A stretch of DNA of 64,000 nt from Talpa occidentalis (GCF_014898055.3 NW_023601104.1:86101106-86165105); one strand, 5' to 3'. Shown: positions 22,176 through 34,534, counted from the stretch's first letter. Notes: generated from the sequence alone by a model not told the origin. Program-made: numbers and translations.

Positions 22176-22580
22176 AAGAACGTATTATTATTTGAACATT
22201 AGCATACTGTGATTTACATCAAACACCTGTCACACTCTGAAATTCAACTAGAAGGTTCAAATGTGACCAAGTGAATAATGTACAGAGATAAACAAGGAAA
22301 TACCACTTCACAATTAAATCCATAAATTAAGCAGTAAACTCTTAGGAAGGATCAGAAGTTTTAAAATACATTTCACATACAAAATTAAGGAAAATAATTT
22401 GATCTTTGGAACAAGCCAATTTTTTTTCTGCTTTCATTGCCACTATGGATTTTTCTGTAGTGACATTGTCAAACAATATTGAAAAATAATGAGACCACTC
22501 AAGCCCATCCTTTTGGCTCTTTGATGAGTACACAAAGTAAATAAACATTTAGAATTGGTTATGTACTTTGTCTTTAAAAA
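22176..22580. other. Single-copy non-coding DNA
   Basis: AT-rich with no clear feature. Confidence 0.4.
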
Positions 22581-22591
22581 GAAACAAAATC

Positions 22592-22871
22592 TAGGGCCTC
22601 CCTGGTGGCACTGGGGTTAAGTTTCAAGTGCTATCAAGCTGTTTATTGCTAGCCACTGTGGCAGGAGTTTGATCCCATGCCAGAGAGCTAACCACATGGT
22701 GCAGCAGACCTCTCCCGTCTCGCCTGCTGCTACCCTCAGCAGTGTCTTTCAGTAGATCCACCTGTTCTGCTCCCCACTCTGTCTCTGGTGAATCCTCTCA
22801 CCCTCGCACCTCTGGCCTAGACTCCAGTTTTTGTACGCATAAATAAAATAATGCTTTAAAGGAAAAAAAAG
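22592..22871 (+). mobile_element. T+ tRNA-derived SINE, 'ctatcaagctg' subtype
   Basis: Begins 'tagggcctccctggtggcac', carries 'ctatcaagctgtttattgctagccactgtggcaggag', and ends AAATAAAATAATGCTTTAAAGG plus A-run. Perfect 11-bp flanking repeat gaaacaaaatc at 22581-22591 and 22872-22882. Confidence 0.92.
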
Positions 22872-22889
22872 GAAACAAAATCCTAAAGT

Positions 22890-23520
22890 TTGACCACATT
22901 GGGTGGGCATTTGAATGTTTGTTTGCTCTTTGTTTTTATAACAAGAGGGGAAGTATTGGAAATGAAGGATACATTTAAGTGAAAGAATTTTTGTAAGCAA
23001 ATCCTACCTATTCTACCAGAGAAATTAGACCAGGAAACTGGAGGTAGGTCATCATCTCAGTTGCATCAGTTAATCACATGTGATACGCAAGGTACATACA
23101 AGGAAATAAGGAGGCAGTTGACGTAAGACGCTTTCGGCTGTGACTATCTTACATATGAACTAACCCCGCTGATTAGGAGTCAGCTGTGCTTAGCAGACAG
23201 TGGAAATGATCTAATCTGGACTCAGAAACTGTATTGAATATCTTGTTGTGCTTCAGCTGAGTAAGGTGAAGCTACAGAGAACACTCCTAAAAATATTTCA
23301 TTTATCCCATGTCAGAAGAGTTTCATTTTCTTTGACAACTCACTAGAATCTCACAGAACATTAGAGTTGCCCTACCGTTTAGCAGTTTACGTGCATTCAT
23401 TGGCTCTCTAAGAGGCTGAAATAAAATATAATTGCAGGATGAGGGAAGGCAGGAAGGAATATGCTGATTGGCAGATGATATGTGGACAATGACAGGAGGA
23501 GGGCATCTCAGAAATCATTC
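22890..23520. other. Single-copy non-coding DNA
   Basis: No gene or clear repeat is visible. Confidence 0.4.
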
Positions 23521-23524
23521 TGCC

Positions 23525-23925
23525 CCAATTTTATAATCTTTCAATATGAACCTTGTCTGTACTTGCTTGACTCCTCATTCTTGGCTCTTATCCTAGTGCC
23601 TCCTGCTACACTGGCCTTTGTATATGTTTCTTCTTTCTGGAATGTTTTTCCTTCGAATATTCACTTGCAACCTTTTCCATTTTGTGCCTAAGTCCTTTTA
23701 TGAACCATGTTCAATATCTATATCCTGTTGCCTGTGCTAATACTGGCTATAAGTTGCACCTTCTATTTCTTCTTTCTGACACATGTCACAGTGTCATATT
23801 TATTATTGTATTTGAAAACATCTGTCTTCCTGTCTAAATGGTAACCTTCATGAGGATAGCAATCATATTGATTTCATTTATCAGGTGTCCCCATGTATCT
23901 GGCACATACTAAGCCCCTTTAAAAC
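23525..23925 (+). mobile_element. L2, sense 3' end
   Basis: Pattern 'cctgctacactggcctttgtatatgtttcttctttctggaatgtttttcc' (actggccttcttgctgttcc... ctggaatgctcttcc), then 'aaatggtaaccttcatgaggatagcaatcat' and 'atgtatctggcacatactaagc', is the L2 terminus in order. Confidence 0.78.
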
Positions 23926-23929
23926 TAAG

Positions 23930-24200
23930 GAATACAACTTTTACTACCATAAAGAGAATATACAAAATGTCCTGATGCTTTTTCTATCCTATATCATTGT
24001 ACACTTCAAATTAAGCATGATCAAGACTAATTTAAAAGGCTGGGGGAGATCATTAGCATCCTATACTGAATGGCTTCACAATGCTGAGGTTCTCTCTACA
24101 CACTAAAGAAACCAGCAGCAGACACGGTAGATGTAACATTACAGATGCGTGAGAACAATGACAGAAAATTTCAATCAGTATTTCTCGTAAAGTGTCTACA
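23930..24200. other. Single-copy non-coding DNA
   Basis: Nothing recognisable in this short stretch. Confidence 0.35.
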
Positions 24201-24204
24201 TTAA

Positions 24205-24263
24205 AATACCATGTTAGAATCAATCTAAATGTTCATCATGGATGAACTGAGAAAACAAAATAT

Positions 24264-24301
<38 letters not shown>

Positions 24302-24545
24302 AATAAATACATATTTAGTCAAATACATAGAGACACAAAGTAGAATATTTCCTAGGGACTGAAAAGAGAGAGTAATGGAGAGATATTAATCTAATAAGTA
24401 CAGAGATATAGTTTGAGAAAGTGAAGGAATTCTAGAAAGGAATGGTGGTGAGCTGCAGCAATATGAATATACTTAATACCACCCCACTGTACGGTTTTAA
24501 ATGATTTAAATGATAAATTTTATGCTATACTGTGTTAAAGGCATG
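24205..24545 (+). mobile_element. Old L1 3' end with (TG)n expansion
   Basis: 'aatctaaatgttcatcatggatgaactgagaaaacaaaatatggt' is the late ORF2 region of an old L1, followed by a (GT) run at 24264-24299 and an L1 3' UTR ending 'ccccactgtacggttttaaatgatttaaatgataaattttatg'. Confidence 0.72.
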
Positions 24546-24606
24546 TAGGTAACATTTTTTTAATTCCTCACTTTAACTAATTTTCTTTTAAAATTATGCT
24601 AGTAAC

Positions 24607-24883
24607 GGGCCTCGCTGGTGGCCAGGGGTTAAAGTCTCAGTGCTATCAAGCTATCTCCAGTGACTGTGACATGAGTTTGATCCTCAGCCAGGGAGCTAAC
24701 CCACATGGCGTGGCAGAACCCTCCTGTCTCGCCTGTTGTTCCCCTCAGTAGTGTATTTCAATAGATCCACCTGTTCTGCTCCCCACTCTGTCTCTGGTGA
24801 ATCCTCTTACCCCCAGTACCTCTGGTCTACACCCCAGTTCTTGTATGCATGAATACATAAAAATAAATCTTTTTTTAAAAAAA
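24607..24883 (+). mobile_element. T+ tRNA-derived SINE, 'ctatcaagc' subtype
   Basis: Begins 'gggcctcgctggtggccagg', has 'ctatcaagctatctccagtgactgtgacatgag', and ends with an AATAAATCTTT signal and A-run. Target repeat is diverged (aaaattatgctagtaa / aaaattaagctcataag), consistent with an older insertion. Confidence 0.88.
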
Positions 24884-25079
24884 ATTAAGCTCATAAGTAT
24901 GGGTCCCCATCATGACAGATGAATAGACTTCTATTACATGAATCTTTAAATTGCCTTTAATCCCTAGGGATAAGAGGGATAATGAGTAGAGGTTAATTTT
25001 TCATCACCCTCCACAGACTCTCCAGCACATTTTAAACGTAGTAAGTGATCAGTGAACACTGTTGAATGAACAAATGGAT

Positions 25080-25200
25080 AGATGCTGTCATTTTTCTGCT
25101 AAGGAAACAGAAGTATAAAACAGTAAATGTCACAAAGCTAGACACTCACATGGATGTGACAAGATTTCAAACTCTATTGACCAAAATCACATCAGTGATT
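25080..25200 (-). repeat. MIR-like remnant, antisense, beside L2 scraps
   Basis: 'ctaaggaaacagaagtataaaacagtaaatgtcacaaagctagacac' follows the antisense MIR core. The bases before (25030-25078, 'aagtgatcagtgaacactgttgaatga') and after (25205-25330) look like L2 tails in opposite orientations. All are short and diverged. Confidence 0.45.
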
Positions 25201-25399
25201 TTTTTCAATTAAATAAATATATATATTAAAATTCTACTACATGTCAAGGAGGTTCTGAGTGTTCAAGATACAAAGAAGAAAAAAGTCCAGTTCCTACTAT
25301 CAATGTGGTTTTTGTTTTAAGACAATCACATTAAATACCTACCCCTAGAATTATATCACATCTAAGCTTCCAGAAATAGGGATGGCAGGTAGAATGCTT

Positions 25400-25590
25400 A
25401 GGAAATGACAGAGTCTGGATACAGTCTCAGCAAAGCAGAGTCTAGACTGGGTGCAAGAAACAGAAACCCTGGGTGCAGCTGTGAGGTCACCGACTCATCA
25501 TCTCGTCTTGGGTAATTTCTCTTCACTTCTCTGAACCTCAGTTCGCTCATCTGTAAATAAGCTCCTGAGTTAAATTTCTCCATTTAGCAC
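25400..25590 (+). repeat. MIR-like SINE remnant
   Basis: Sense MIR: 'cttgggtaatttctcttcacttctctgaacctcagttcgctcatctgtaaataag'. Confidence 0.78.
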
Positions 25591-25594
25591 CTAC

Positions 25595-25990
25595 AAATGC
25601 TTCAGAAAATTTAACAGGACTTGAAAGTCTGCCTCTGATTTGTAAAGTCTCAGACAAAGCATTTTGAGAAAAAGAACAAAAATAAATCATCCGCCATCTC
25701 GATTATCTGAATGCAAATAACCCCAAACAATAAACCCCATAGTCCAGTTACAACCAGCAGGATGTCCCGGGCTGAAGTCAATACCTGCTAATCACTTGGC
25801 TAAGCTGTCACCCAAAGTGATACATAAAGAAAACAGTCTTCTGGGGAAAAGGCCAAAATTCTTCTCCTCCTAGCCAAAGAAATCAAAAGAAGTAATTGCT
25901 CATGCAGCTCCCAAGGTCCTAGTAAGAAGCGATTACTTCAAGCTAGGTAAATAAGTCTACCTTCATCTATGCATATTCTCAATGACACTC
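25595..25990. promoter_or_regulatory. Candidate conserved non-coding element
   Basis: About 400 bp without a recognisable transposon. It keeps several CpGs in an AT-rich region, plus an octamer-type site 'atgcaaat' near 25713, a forkhead-like 'ccaaacaata' and 'gaagtaattgctcatgcag'. No promoter signature is seen. This is an inference from texture, not alignment. Confidence 0.3.
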
Positions 25991-26424
25991 TATGGCCTAT
26001 GAAAAAGGTCCAGAAACATTTAGGGCCATCATTAGCTTTAAGGGTATTTCTTGCTTAATTTATCACTATTCTTCATGACTGAACTTAAAACTTATTCCCT
26101 TGACCCTCATCCCCATTTCTATCACATGCTCTTACTCTGTGCTTCCAGAATCCATTCATGAACTTTTATCACACTACTAAGTATTCATGGATTTCTTCAA
26201 TGCCTCTGATCTTGGCTTTTACACACACATACACCAGGCTTACACAGTTCAGTGCCTGCATGGCCTGGCAGTGATAGCTAGGCATATGGCCATCTGTAGT
26301 CTGGGACAACTGTACCCAAGTTCTTGCAGTTTGGGGATGTGCTTTAAATTTTCATGGTTTGGACCATCTCCCATATCCTACAGTTTCCTACAACATTCTC
26401 CTACATTTTCCTGCCCTACAATTC
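25991..26424. other. Single-copy non-coding DNA
   Basis: No feature recognised. The frame at 26187-26435 has no recognisable domain. Confidence 0.4.
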
Positions 26425-26590
26425 AAGAATCTTGAGTTCTAGTCCCAACTCTGCTACCAAACTGTAGTGACTTGGCAAATGATTCCAGCTAATTGAGACT
26501 TAGCTCACAAACCTATAATATAAAGATATTAACTAGCATGTCTCTATAATTTCTCCAAAAAGTCAAGAATGCTATAAAACTCTAACACAG
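26425..26590 (+). repeat. MIR-like SINE remnant
   Basis: 'gagttctagtcccaactctgctaccaaactgtagtgacttggcaaatga' follows the sense MIR core (agtcccagctctgccactta... gtgaccttgggcaag). Confidence 0.6.
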
Positions 26591-27354
26591 GCCAAGCCCA
26601 TGCCCCTATGCACATAATTAAACAATTATTCTGGCCTTCTCCTCCCTTCTTCTGCCCCACAGAGTCATCTACTCAGAGAGAAACATCTGCATGTTTGGGG
26701 ATTTTGTTGAAACCTTGAACTCCAAATATTTATCAATGTGCTTTCCTTTTTCTTGAAGGGTCTCCTTCCCCTATAGACTGAGAAGAACAGCTTGAGGAAT
26801 TATAAATGAGCTCTCCATGCTCACAGTGTGCTTGGTGTCAGTTAAGACACACTCAGTTCTTAAAGTCGAAACCTGAGATCTATTGACTTCTGCTGTCATC
26901 CAATTCAAATATTGCCCTGATGACTTCAGAAGATTTCCCAATTCTTGCCAATAATATTCTCTTCTGCACTGTGTGGTCTCTGGTCTGCTCCTGTTTAAGT
27001 CAAGGGCACAGCTTGCATTCATTCTTTTGATTCTTTTGATACTCTAGTCATTTTTCTCTAAGAAAGCAGCATCCAACTGATATGTTGAAAGTGCAACTAA
27101 TCTCCCAGAGCCACATAGCAGACCTCGGCTGAAATGAGCAACAGAGCAGCATTCCAGGAGGCTCAATTTTACCTTCTATGGTGAAGTCACCACCTCTGTA
27201 ATACAAAAATCACCTATTCAATTTCAAGCCCTAATGATTGGGGAAAAAATATCTATCCAAGACAATCATTATTGAGGCTACCACACTATGACCCTACCAC
27301 AGACAAAGAGTAAGCATATTTCAGTTAACAGAGGCTGATATCTACCTGCCTCTT
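26591..27354. other. Single-copy non-coding DNA
   Basis: No gene recognised. Open frames are under 85 codons and lack domains. Confidence 0.4.
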
Positions 27355-27430
27355 TTCCTGTGGGCATATGTGCATGCATGTGTGCGTGAGTGTGCATGCA
27401 CGCATGCACACACACACACTCCCCACACCA
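27355..27430. repeat. Purine-pyrimidine alternating low-complexity tract
   Basis: An alternating tract of GTGCATGCATGTGTGCG-type sequence passes into (CA)n. Such runs can adopt Z-DNA. Probably a degraded microsatellite. Confidence 0.8.
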
Positions 27431-27849
27431 CACTTCTGCACTCTCTGTCTGTATTTCCACAGAGAAAGAAAAATGACTTTGACTATTACTTAAAAACAAG
27501 TGTCTACAGAGACTGCTTACCAATTCTATATCTTTTAGGTAAGGATATAAAGTGAATGTTATTTTTTCAACATTTTGAATTTCTTCAAAATATGCTCACC
27601 TCAGCATGCCATGTGAGTCACACTTTGAAAGATTGAAGACAACCCCTAACAGCAAAACGGGTCGCTGATTCAGTTCAAAGTTGAAGGGAGACTGCCACTT
27701 TTTGGATAGCACAATATTTTGTAAGTGATTTGGAAGACAACATTGGGTCAAGAGCAAGCAGGTTCCTGCCGTTGGGTCTGTGGCAACAATAGCAGTTTAC
27801 TTTGAGGTTAGATTGGCTAATTTGCTGAATAATCCCATTCCTGACCACT

Positions 27850-28025
27850 CACCTCAAGTGGAGCTTCATAAATTTTAATGTGCAGATGATTCACCTAGGA
27901 CTCTGGTTCCAGTGAAGATCCTGACCCCATAGTGCAGGGTGAGCCTGAGCTTCTGTACTTCTAACAAGCTCCCAAGTGGCACGGATGCTGTTATTCCTCC
28001 AACCACGCTCAAGGAGTAAAGATCC
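27850..28025. mobile_element. MER5A-like non-autonomous hAT element
   Basis: Contains 'ttttaatgtgcagatgattcacctaggactctgg' and 'agcctgagcttctgtacttctaacaagctcccaagtg', the landmarks of MER5A/B. A relic with no coding capacity. It relied on a hAT transposase encoded elsewhere. Confidence 0.78.
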
Positions 28026-28545
28026 TAAACAGACCAACCAACCCTCTAGTTCCAGTGATGGTTTTGTTACCTTTTTACAGTGACAAGAAATGGGAAGGAT
28101 TTGGTAGATATGAAGGCTTTTTGTACTCTGAAAACAGATTCCAAATAACATCTCTCTATTATGATGATTCCTATCCTCATTTGGTTATAATTATCAGAAA
28201 ATTATTTGGGAGATAAATCTGGGTCCTTGTGGTTATTTAATCAAAATATTAAGCATTCATACATATTTAAATCACTTGTCTGAGAGCAGGGAAGGCCACC
28301 AAGGTCAACTTCATAGAATTCCAAAAGTCCGGGTGGGTCTTAGGGTGAAAAGGAGTCTTGTTGGAGGTGGAGCTAAAACTAGAGCTCAGTTCTCTTCACA
28401 GCTACAAGGAAGTGCTTGGTTTACCCTGCATATATATGCTTATCACTATTACTAAAAACTAGAGCGGATGCAATGTCAGTGATTTTAGCTATTTCATTTT
28501 TTTTTTTACTGCAACTATATATCTTGGCAGCATTCTTTAAAAGAT
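28026..28545. other. Single-copy non-coding DNA
   Basis: Nothing recognisable, apart from a T-run near 28498-28508. Confidence 0.4.
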
Positions 28546-28549
28546 GGAG

Positions 28550-28764
28550 TAAAATGGTGAGCACAATGGACTATGGTAGAGGACTATGGGTGTCGTGGTG
28601 GTAACAACACCTGAAGGGAGAGATCCCAATCCTCTAAATCATATATGGTGTTGTAAACCAACGCTACTTTAATAAAAATAAATCAAATCCTTATCTCCAT
28701 TTTAAAAACTGGGGAAATCAAGACTAACCAAATAAGCAAAAAAAAAAAAAAAAAAAAAAAAAAA
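28550..28764 (+). mobile_element. Short L1 3' UTR fragment and poly-A
   Basis: 'tatggtagaggactatgggtgtcgtggtggt' to 'tatggtgttgtaaaccaacg' matches the L1 3' UTR of the copies at 53690 and 62290. A run of about 25 A at 28739-28764 lies some 60 bp downstream and may be its displaced tail or another insertion's tail. Confidence 0.6.
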
Positions 28765-28989
28765 GTGTTTGAGAAAATGGAGAGAGGTGTACAGCCAAAG
28801 TCACAATGAGGTTTTTCTCAAATGGCCCTCTGATCTGTCATTGAGCCAGGCTTTTTCCTAGTTCAGTGTTTTATGTAAACAAAATGTGACAGATAAAACA
28901 ATATGCTGTTTTTGTTATTTTTCCCTTTGCTTTCTTTCTTTATGAGTTTGCCTCGTGTGCAAGCATTGATCTTCTCATACAGTGTTATA

Positions 28990-29018
28990 TTGTGGTTTTG
29001 TTTTGTTTTGTTTTGTTT
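28990..29018. repeat. (TTTTG)n microsatellite
   Basis: About five GTTTT units in tandem. Confidence 0.9.
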
Positions 29019-29595
29019 TCTTCAAAACAATTAGTTGCAGCTCAGAAGATATAATTCTACCAGCACATCACAGAAAATTCTGTTTCCTGCCTGCTTTAAT
29101 GAAGCCAGGCATCATGGGAAGCTGAAACACCAGGGAAAAGAACACGTTGTAAAGTATAATTGCTTTCAAGAAGAAAGACTGTCCCCTGTGAATCCATTTT
29201 GGATTACATCGTAGAGTTTTTTCTTTTTCTTTTTTTTTTTAACTTTTGGCTCTTCTTTAAGGATTATTTTGGGCAATACCCTAGGCTTAGGCGCAAGGTT
29301 TGTCCAACTTTCAAGAGTGTTAATGCAGCAGATGGACGAAGATCAAAGGCTGATTTTCAGTTTTTGCCCTTCATTTCAAGAATGCTTTCCAATTACCACC
29401 CTTACTGTTTTCATGTTGAATCACAACTAAAGTTATCTTTAAGCTGTCCCAACCTCACTATGACATCCACCCACCTACCCACCCACCCACCTCCAAGGCC
29501 TATTCAAATCTTCAACTTTTCGTATGGTGCTCTGTTCAGGCCCATCAGTGTTTGCATATGTGAATTCCTTGCCAGGAGGCGTTTACCTTCCCAAC
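29019..29595. other. Single-copy non-coding DNA
   Basis: Includes a (CCCA)n-like stretch at about 29468-29492. The 167-codon frame at 29160-29663 crosses a T-run, this simple repeat and an L2 and has no recognisable domain. Confidence 0.4.
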
Positions 29596-29599
29596 AGCA

Positions 29600-29905
29600 T
29601 CCTCCTATTGAGGATGCTCTTCCAGCTCCTCCCTGCAGAACTGGCCTGTGCTATGTTCTTTGAGAAACCCTCTACAAACCCGTCGTCTGAAGTCAGCAGT
29701 GACCCGCGTAGCGGCACTCCGCTCTCATTCTCTTCAGCACACACATCCCTAAGTCATGGCTCTGTGATTTATTCAGTTTCCTGCCTGACACAATAAAAGG
29801 AAACTCCATGTGATCAGAAACTTTTTTAACTTTGATCATCACTGTACTTTGAACATGCTTAGCACACATTCGGTGCATAAATAGTTGTGGAATGATTGGT
29901 AAGTA
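29600..29905 (+). mobile_element. L2, sense 3' end
   Basis: 'tgtgctatgttctttgagaaaccctctacaaaccc' and the terminus 'actgtactttgaacatgcttagcacacattcggtgcataaatagttgtggaatga' follow the L2 3' end. Confidence 0.65.
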
Positions 29906-30049
29906 AAATCAACCTATCTTAAGTACATACTTAAAACCATAGAATCATAGAACATCAAAAGGACTAGAAGTTGATCTAATCTATCGTCCTAATTTCCAGA
30001 AGTATAAAACTTCATTTTTGACAACACTCTTAGAAGCTACCAGGTAGCA

Positions 30050-30180
30050 GCTATCATTCATTCATTCTTTCAGAAAGTAATTGTTAGGTGCCACACACTA
30101 CTGGGTTCTTGGGAACCAAATGATAGGAAAGACAGACATAACCTTTGTGATAATGACACTCAAGCTGAAATGTGGGGGGA
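30050..30180 (-). mobile_element. L2 tail, antisense
   Basis: 'tcattcattctttcagaaagtaattgttaggtgccacacactactggg' is the antisense L2 end (cattcattcaacaaatatttattgagcacc). Confidence 0.6.
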
Positions 30181-30184
30181 CAGG

Positions 30185-31550
30185 GAGAGAAGGAACCAAG
30201 ATTAGGTTGGCTTCAGGGAAACATTATTCTCCCTACCAGCAAAGTGCTAGCAACTCGGAGGCAATAAAGTTACACAGTTTTCGAAGACATAAGAAAAATA
30301 TAAATTTCAAAAATGAAGAGAGTAGGTGGTGTTAAATAACAAAGCAGGTGTCTATCAGAGTCCCATTGCTCTGTGACTTGTAGAAACACAAAGCCATCAA
30401 AATGGAACCTAAAATAAAAATGGACTCTCTGTGCCATCTCTTGGAGAAGCTTCCCACTCCCATAGTTGAGGAGATCGTTTCTCACTCAATCACGATTGGG
30501 ACTCACTACAATCACGATTCCTCAGAACTCACAAGGGCAAGATGAAAAAAAACTATCAGCAAGATAAACAACCTCGAAAAGGACTTTATTCTTCAGAAAA
30601 TGATTATTAAGGAGTTCCTAGGGAGAAGAAGATAAACTGAACTGTGAGAAAGAAAGTTTTATCATTAAGAAGGTGCAACAAACCCTTCGTCAGCACTATT
30701 GAAGTGGCAAGTTTCTAGGGACCCACATATAAAAAGTATTATGCAATAGATAATTACACTCCAGTGGATGTAACTTAATCATAACATAATTAGTGGCAGG
30801 AAAATAAAAAATATTTCACACATGCATTAAAATCTGCCAACTTAAACAAATCTTGTTCATTGGCACATATCACAAGCAGAGGCTTAATCATAATACAGTC
30901 TTGATTTTACTCCCCCTTGGAAACCACAAGCACAGTCTCTTAATTATTATCAATGGCCCAGGGGATAAAATGGGTAGGTTTGGCTGCAAACCTACTGAAA
31001 ATTGTATGTTTATAATAAATTTAGAGTCTGATGTTTAATCTAGATTATTCTGGACAAATGTGCTTGACTTTTCTGAGGCTGTAAATGGAGAAAGAAAAGA
31101 ACATTACCATGTTTCAGATACTCAGGTCTCAAGAGAATTTCTTTTCCTTATTGAAGTGTTGAAAATGTTTCATCCACCCTATCAATCCAAGAGTCGTTGG
31201 CTTTGGTTTATGGAGCCAACCATCCAAAATAAACAAAAAAGAACAGTTTCTCCTCTCCGGCTCTGTCTGTATAATACCAAATTGACTATCGGCTTCAAAA
31301 ATAATCAGTCAATTATGTGAACAAGCCAAACTGCTTTTAGTCTTGCAGAAACAGGAAATAAAGATTGAGCAAATCTTTTAACTTTTCCACTAGTGTTAGG
31401 TCAAGTATACACTTTCCACAGGATTCCAATCAATTTTAGAAGCCCTAAATCATAAGATCACAGTTCAACCCAGGATAGAATACTCAATACGTTATGCTCA
31501 GAGTAGTCTTAGTCTATATAACATAGTTTAAGATCATTGGCTTCTCTACT
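30185..31550. other. Single-copy non-coding DNA
   Basis: AT-rich and free of clear repeats. No gene is recognised. Frames of 60-86 codons show no homology I can name. Confidence 0.4.
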
Positions 31551-31554
31551 ATTT

Positions 31555-31755
31555 ATACTAGGGGAAGGCAAACTTTTTATGGAGAACCAGATAGTAAGTA
31601 TTTCAGACTTTGAAGGTGACATATGTTCTCTGTCTCATAGTCTTTATGTGTTTACTGGTTTGGGTTTTAACAATAATCAACCAATGCAAAAGACATGTTT
31701 AACCCAAAAGCCATACAAAAGCACCGTGGGCCAGAGTTTGCCAACCCAACATAGA
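31555..31755. mobile_element. Non-autonomous hAT-Charlie-type relic
   Basis: One end reads 'aggggaaggcaaactttttatggagaaccagatagtaagtatttcagactttg', the other 'gggccagagtttgccaaccca'. These are imperfect inverted ends of a common mammalian hAT family (consensus style ggtcggcaaactttttctgtaaagggcc). It is deleted internally and has no coding capacity. Confidence 0.72.
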
Positions 31756-31759
31756 GCCA

Positions 31760-33565
31760 ACACCAGTGCATAGTAGGTATGTGTAGTTCAGACAAAGCAT
31801 GAGAGAAAGTATTTTTTTCTTTCATTTTAAAGACCCCTTGATTCCTTAAAAAAAAAATTTTACTTAACTGTTGCATCAGAGATAATTATTTTTAAATATG
31901 TTACACCAATACCCTTTCATCCTTGCTCTATTAGCTGACATAGCACTAGCTGATATAAGAAATAAACCTTAAAATATCAAGCAGTTACCCACTAGACAAG
32001 TTTACCTTTCACCCAACAGGAGAATGGCACAGATTGTCTACTCCACAGAGTCATGCAGGAACCCAAGCTGGCAGAGAATTAGCCAGTATTAACACAGGGC
32101 TCCCAAAGTCACCATTGATGTTAATATCCAGCCTGTAGGCAGGGGACAAGAGACAGCACAGAGAACACACACCCACGTATACACCATGTCAACACAGAAT
32201 GGCCACTCAAAATTTCTATCCCATTTCATCAGTTATAACCAGTGTATGTGACTATTCACAGAGGCAAGAGAAAGAAATATGGATACAGGCTGAGCCTCCA
32301 GTTTCCAGTAAAAATTCTGCACTGCTTGTGCTAGATCTAGAATTTTCTTTCCCACCTAGGACTGCTAATTATTTCCAAGGCTCTCTGCCTTTAACAAATT
32401 ATAGCCAAATCATCTGCAACTGTTTCCAGGGATAGGCAGACATGCCAAGAATAAGGAAGCCATTGCTTAATTTTTGTTTGGTAAAATTAGAATTTCTAAA
32501 TCTATAATTAAACAATATTCCCCAAAGCAAGATTTTCCTGAAAACTGAGTTCCATAATAAAAAATGAAAGTGTCAAGATGTGACTATAGAGTGAATACAA
32601 ACAGGAAAGAGATAGGATTTAACTGAAAGAAAGTTTCTTCCCATAATTAAAGGAAAAGACCTTCCTAGTCTGGGAGATGGGGTGATTATCGGCTGGAAGA
32701 ACTGAGAGAAGTTTAGAAGGAACAAGACAAGAGTTAAGGGCTGCTTCTGAACCTCATAGTTTTTGGCCTCAAGTAGGAAGGCATGCCTACCTGAGTGCAG
32801 CTGAAAGAAAAACGTGGCACAACAAGGCAGAGAAAAGGACTTTTGTTTCTCCACTGGCTACTGCTTGCAGCTTGCAGCAGCTTCAGTAGTTCCACATAAC
32901 CCAGTAAGGTAGTAAGGTCTACAATTCTACTGCATGTCAGAATATAGAAAATACAGAAATTCATGAGAGCTGATCATCTGTAGTAGCTATAGGAATATGT
33001 CACAGGCCAAATAGGAGTAGTTTAATTAACAACAGTGACCAGCAAGAAATCAGAAGCTACTGCACTAAACAGAGATGCTTCTCTACTCCATGATAAGCCA
33101 AAGCTTCCCCAGCACCCAGCAGCACAAAGAGAAAAAACACAGGAGAAAAACAAGGTAACAGAAATCTGAAATGCCAAGTTTCCCCTCAGGAATGAGAGAG
33201 CTTCAAATTGGACAGTGGCTAAAATAATAATGCTTAAATTTGACTGCAAATTCAACTAGATTGGACTGAATATACCAGAATGCCATAAAATAAGTTGTCT
33301 GCTCGAGGCAGCTTGAGGGAACTTGAGAATGAAATGGAGTTGAGTTATAGAAAACTAAAAAGTTATGGTTCTGTGCCCCTGAGTGGTAATGTGTAAATTT
33401 ATACCTGATCCACTATGTTTATTTTCCTTAAATTGTCTTGTTCTGCCTCAAGCCGAAGGCAATATGTCAAAACGCTTTTACCTACTACAGTAAAAGGTAC
33501 TTTAAGTGCAATCCCGGGATGCTGGATATGGACAAGATCCTCATAGTCATGTTCCATTTGTGCAG
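31760..33565. other. Single-copy non-coding DNA
   Basis: No gene and no clear repeat. A short A-run lies near 31850. Frames up to 93 codons (32573-32854 minus) are unremarkable. Confidence 0.4.
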
Positions 33566-33569
33566 TTGT

Positions 33570-33800
33570 TATAAACACAAGCTATAGAGTAGCTTGTGTT
33601 TATAACAGACAGATCTGGGTACCAGTCACGACTGTGCTATGTGCTGCCACCGGACCTTGAACGGCTGCTTAGATGTTGAGTCTCCACGTCCTCCTTCATA
33701 AAACACAGAAATAACATGTACTTCCCAAGCTTGCTGTCAGTATGTAACACACTTATCACAGGACTTTGCAGGTGCAAATACTCAAAAAATGATAGCTGAA
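33570..33800 (+). repeat. MIR-like SINE remnant
   Basis: Sense MIR layout: 'gtaccagtcacgactgtgctatgtgctg', 'ccttgaacggctgcttag', 'ctccttcataaaacacagaaataacatgtac', ending 'caggtgcaaatactcaa'. Confidence 0.6.
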
Positions 33801-34530
33801 GCCAGAACAGCCCCCACATCCTTCAGATAAAGAAATACTGAGTCAAGCATTTCAAAGGTTCCTCAAAAGTATGACATGCAACACTAAAAGCAATAATTAT
33901 ATATCTTCAGGTTTAAATACAGCATCCATTTTCAGAAAATGGGTCAGAATCCTGCATGATAGTTGTTTGTTTTATATTCACCAGCAGGATCAGCTCCCAG
34001 GGCGGGAAGTCCAATTCATAACCAGCGACTGGCAAAGCGAGGCAGCTACAATATAGATAGCCAATGAATGTGTTCAAGTATAATGCCAACATACAACTCT
34101 AACACTATATTTGCTATAGAAGGATATTTTTCTGGTATAATCATCACTTTTTTGTGTTTTATGGACAAGTGAAAGCAATGAGTATTTCTTATAGCAAAAA
34201 CCCAGTCACTAAAATAAGCTTCCATAATTTCTATTGATCTATTTATCTCTCATTCTTTTATGTAAAATGACTTTCTTTTTTTTAAAAAAAAAAGTACTTG
34301 TTGAAATTTGGAAGTTTTACTAGTGATTACAGTAAGTATGAACAAGCCCAGCATTCAAGGTTTAAAGTAGTCCTCAGTCACTGGCCAGAAATACATGTTC
34401 TCAGAGACAAAGTTCAAACAGTAAGTGGAGCAGTAGTGGTGGCCAGGGGTGCAGAGAGGTGACGATTACATGTCCATCATGGCATCTTCTCAGCAACAAC
34501 ACTGAGGCACACGCTTCACCATGCACGTTA
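33801..34530. other. Single-copy non-coding DNA
   Basis: No feature seen beyond an A-run near 34283. Confidence 0.4.
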
Positions 34531-34534
34531 ATTT

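Noticed and set aside
28739..28764. Poly-A of a processed gene copy
   Set aside because: The upstream sequence is an L1 3' UTR piece and single-copy DNA. No gene similarity is visible.
29160..29663. 167-codon plus-strand open frame
   Set aside because: It crosses a T-run, a CCCA simple repeat and the start of an L2. There is no recognisable domain or conserved start.
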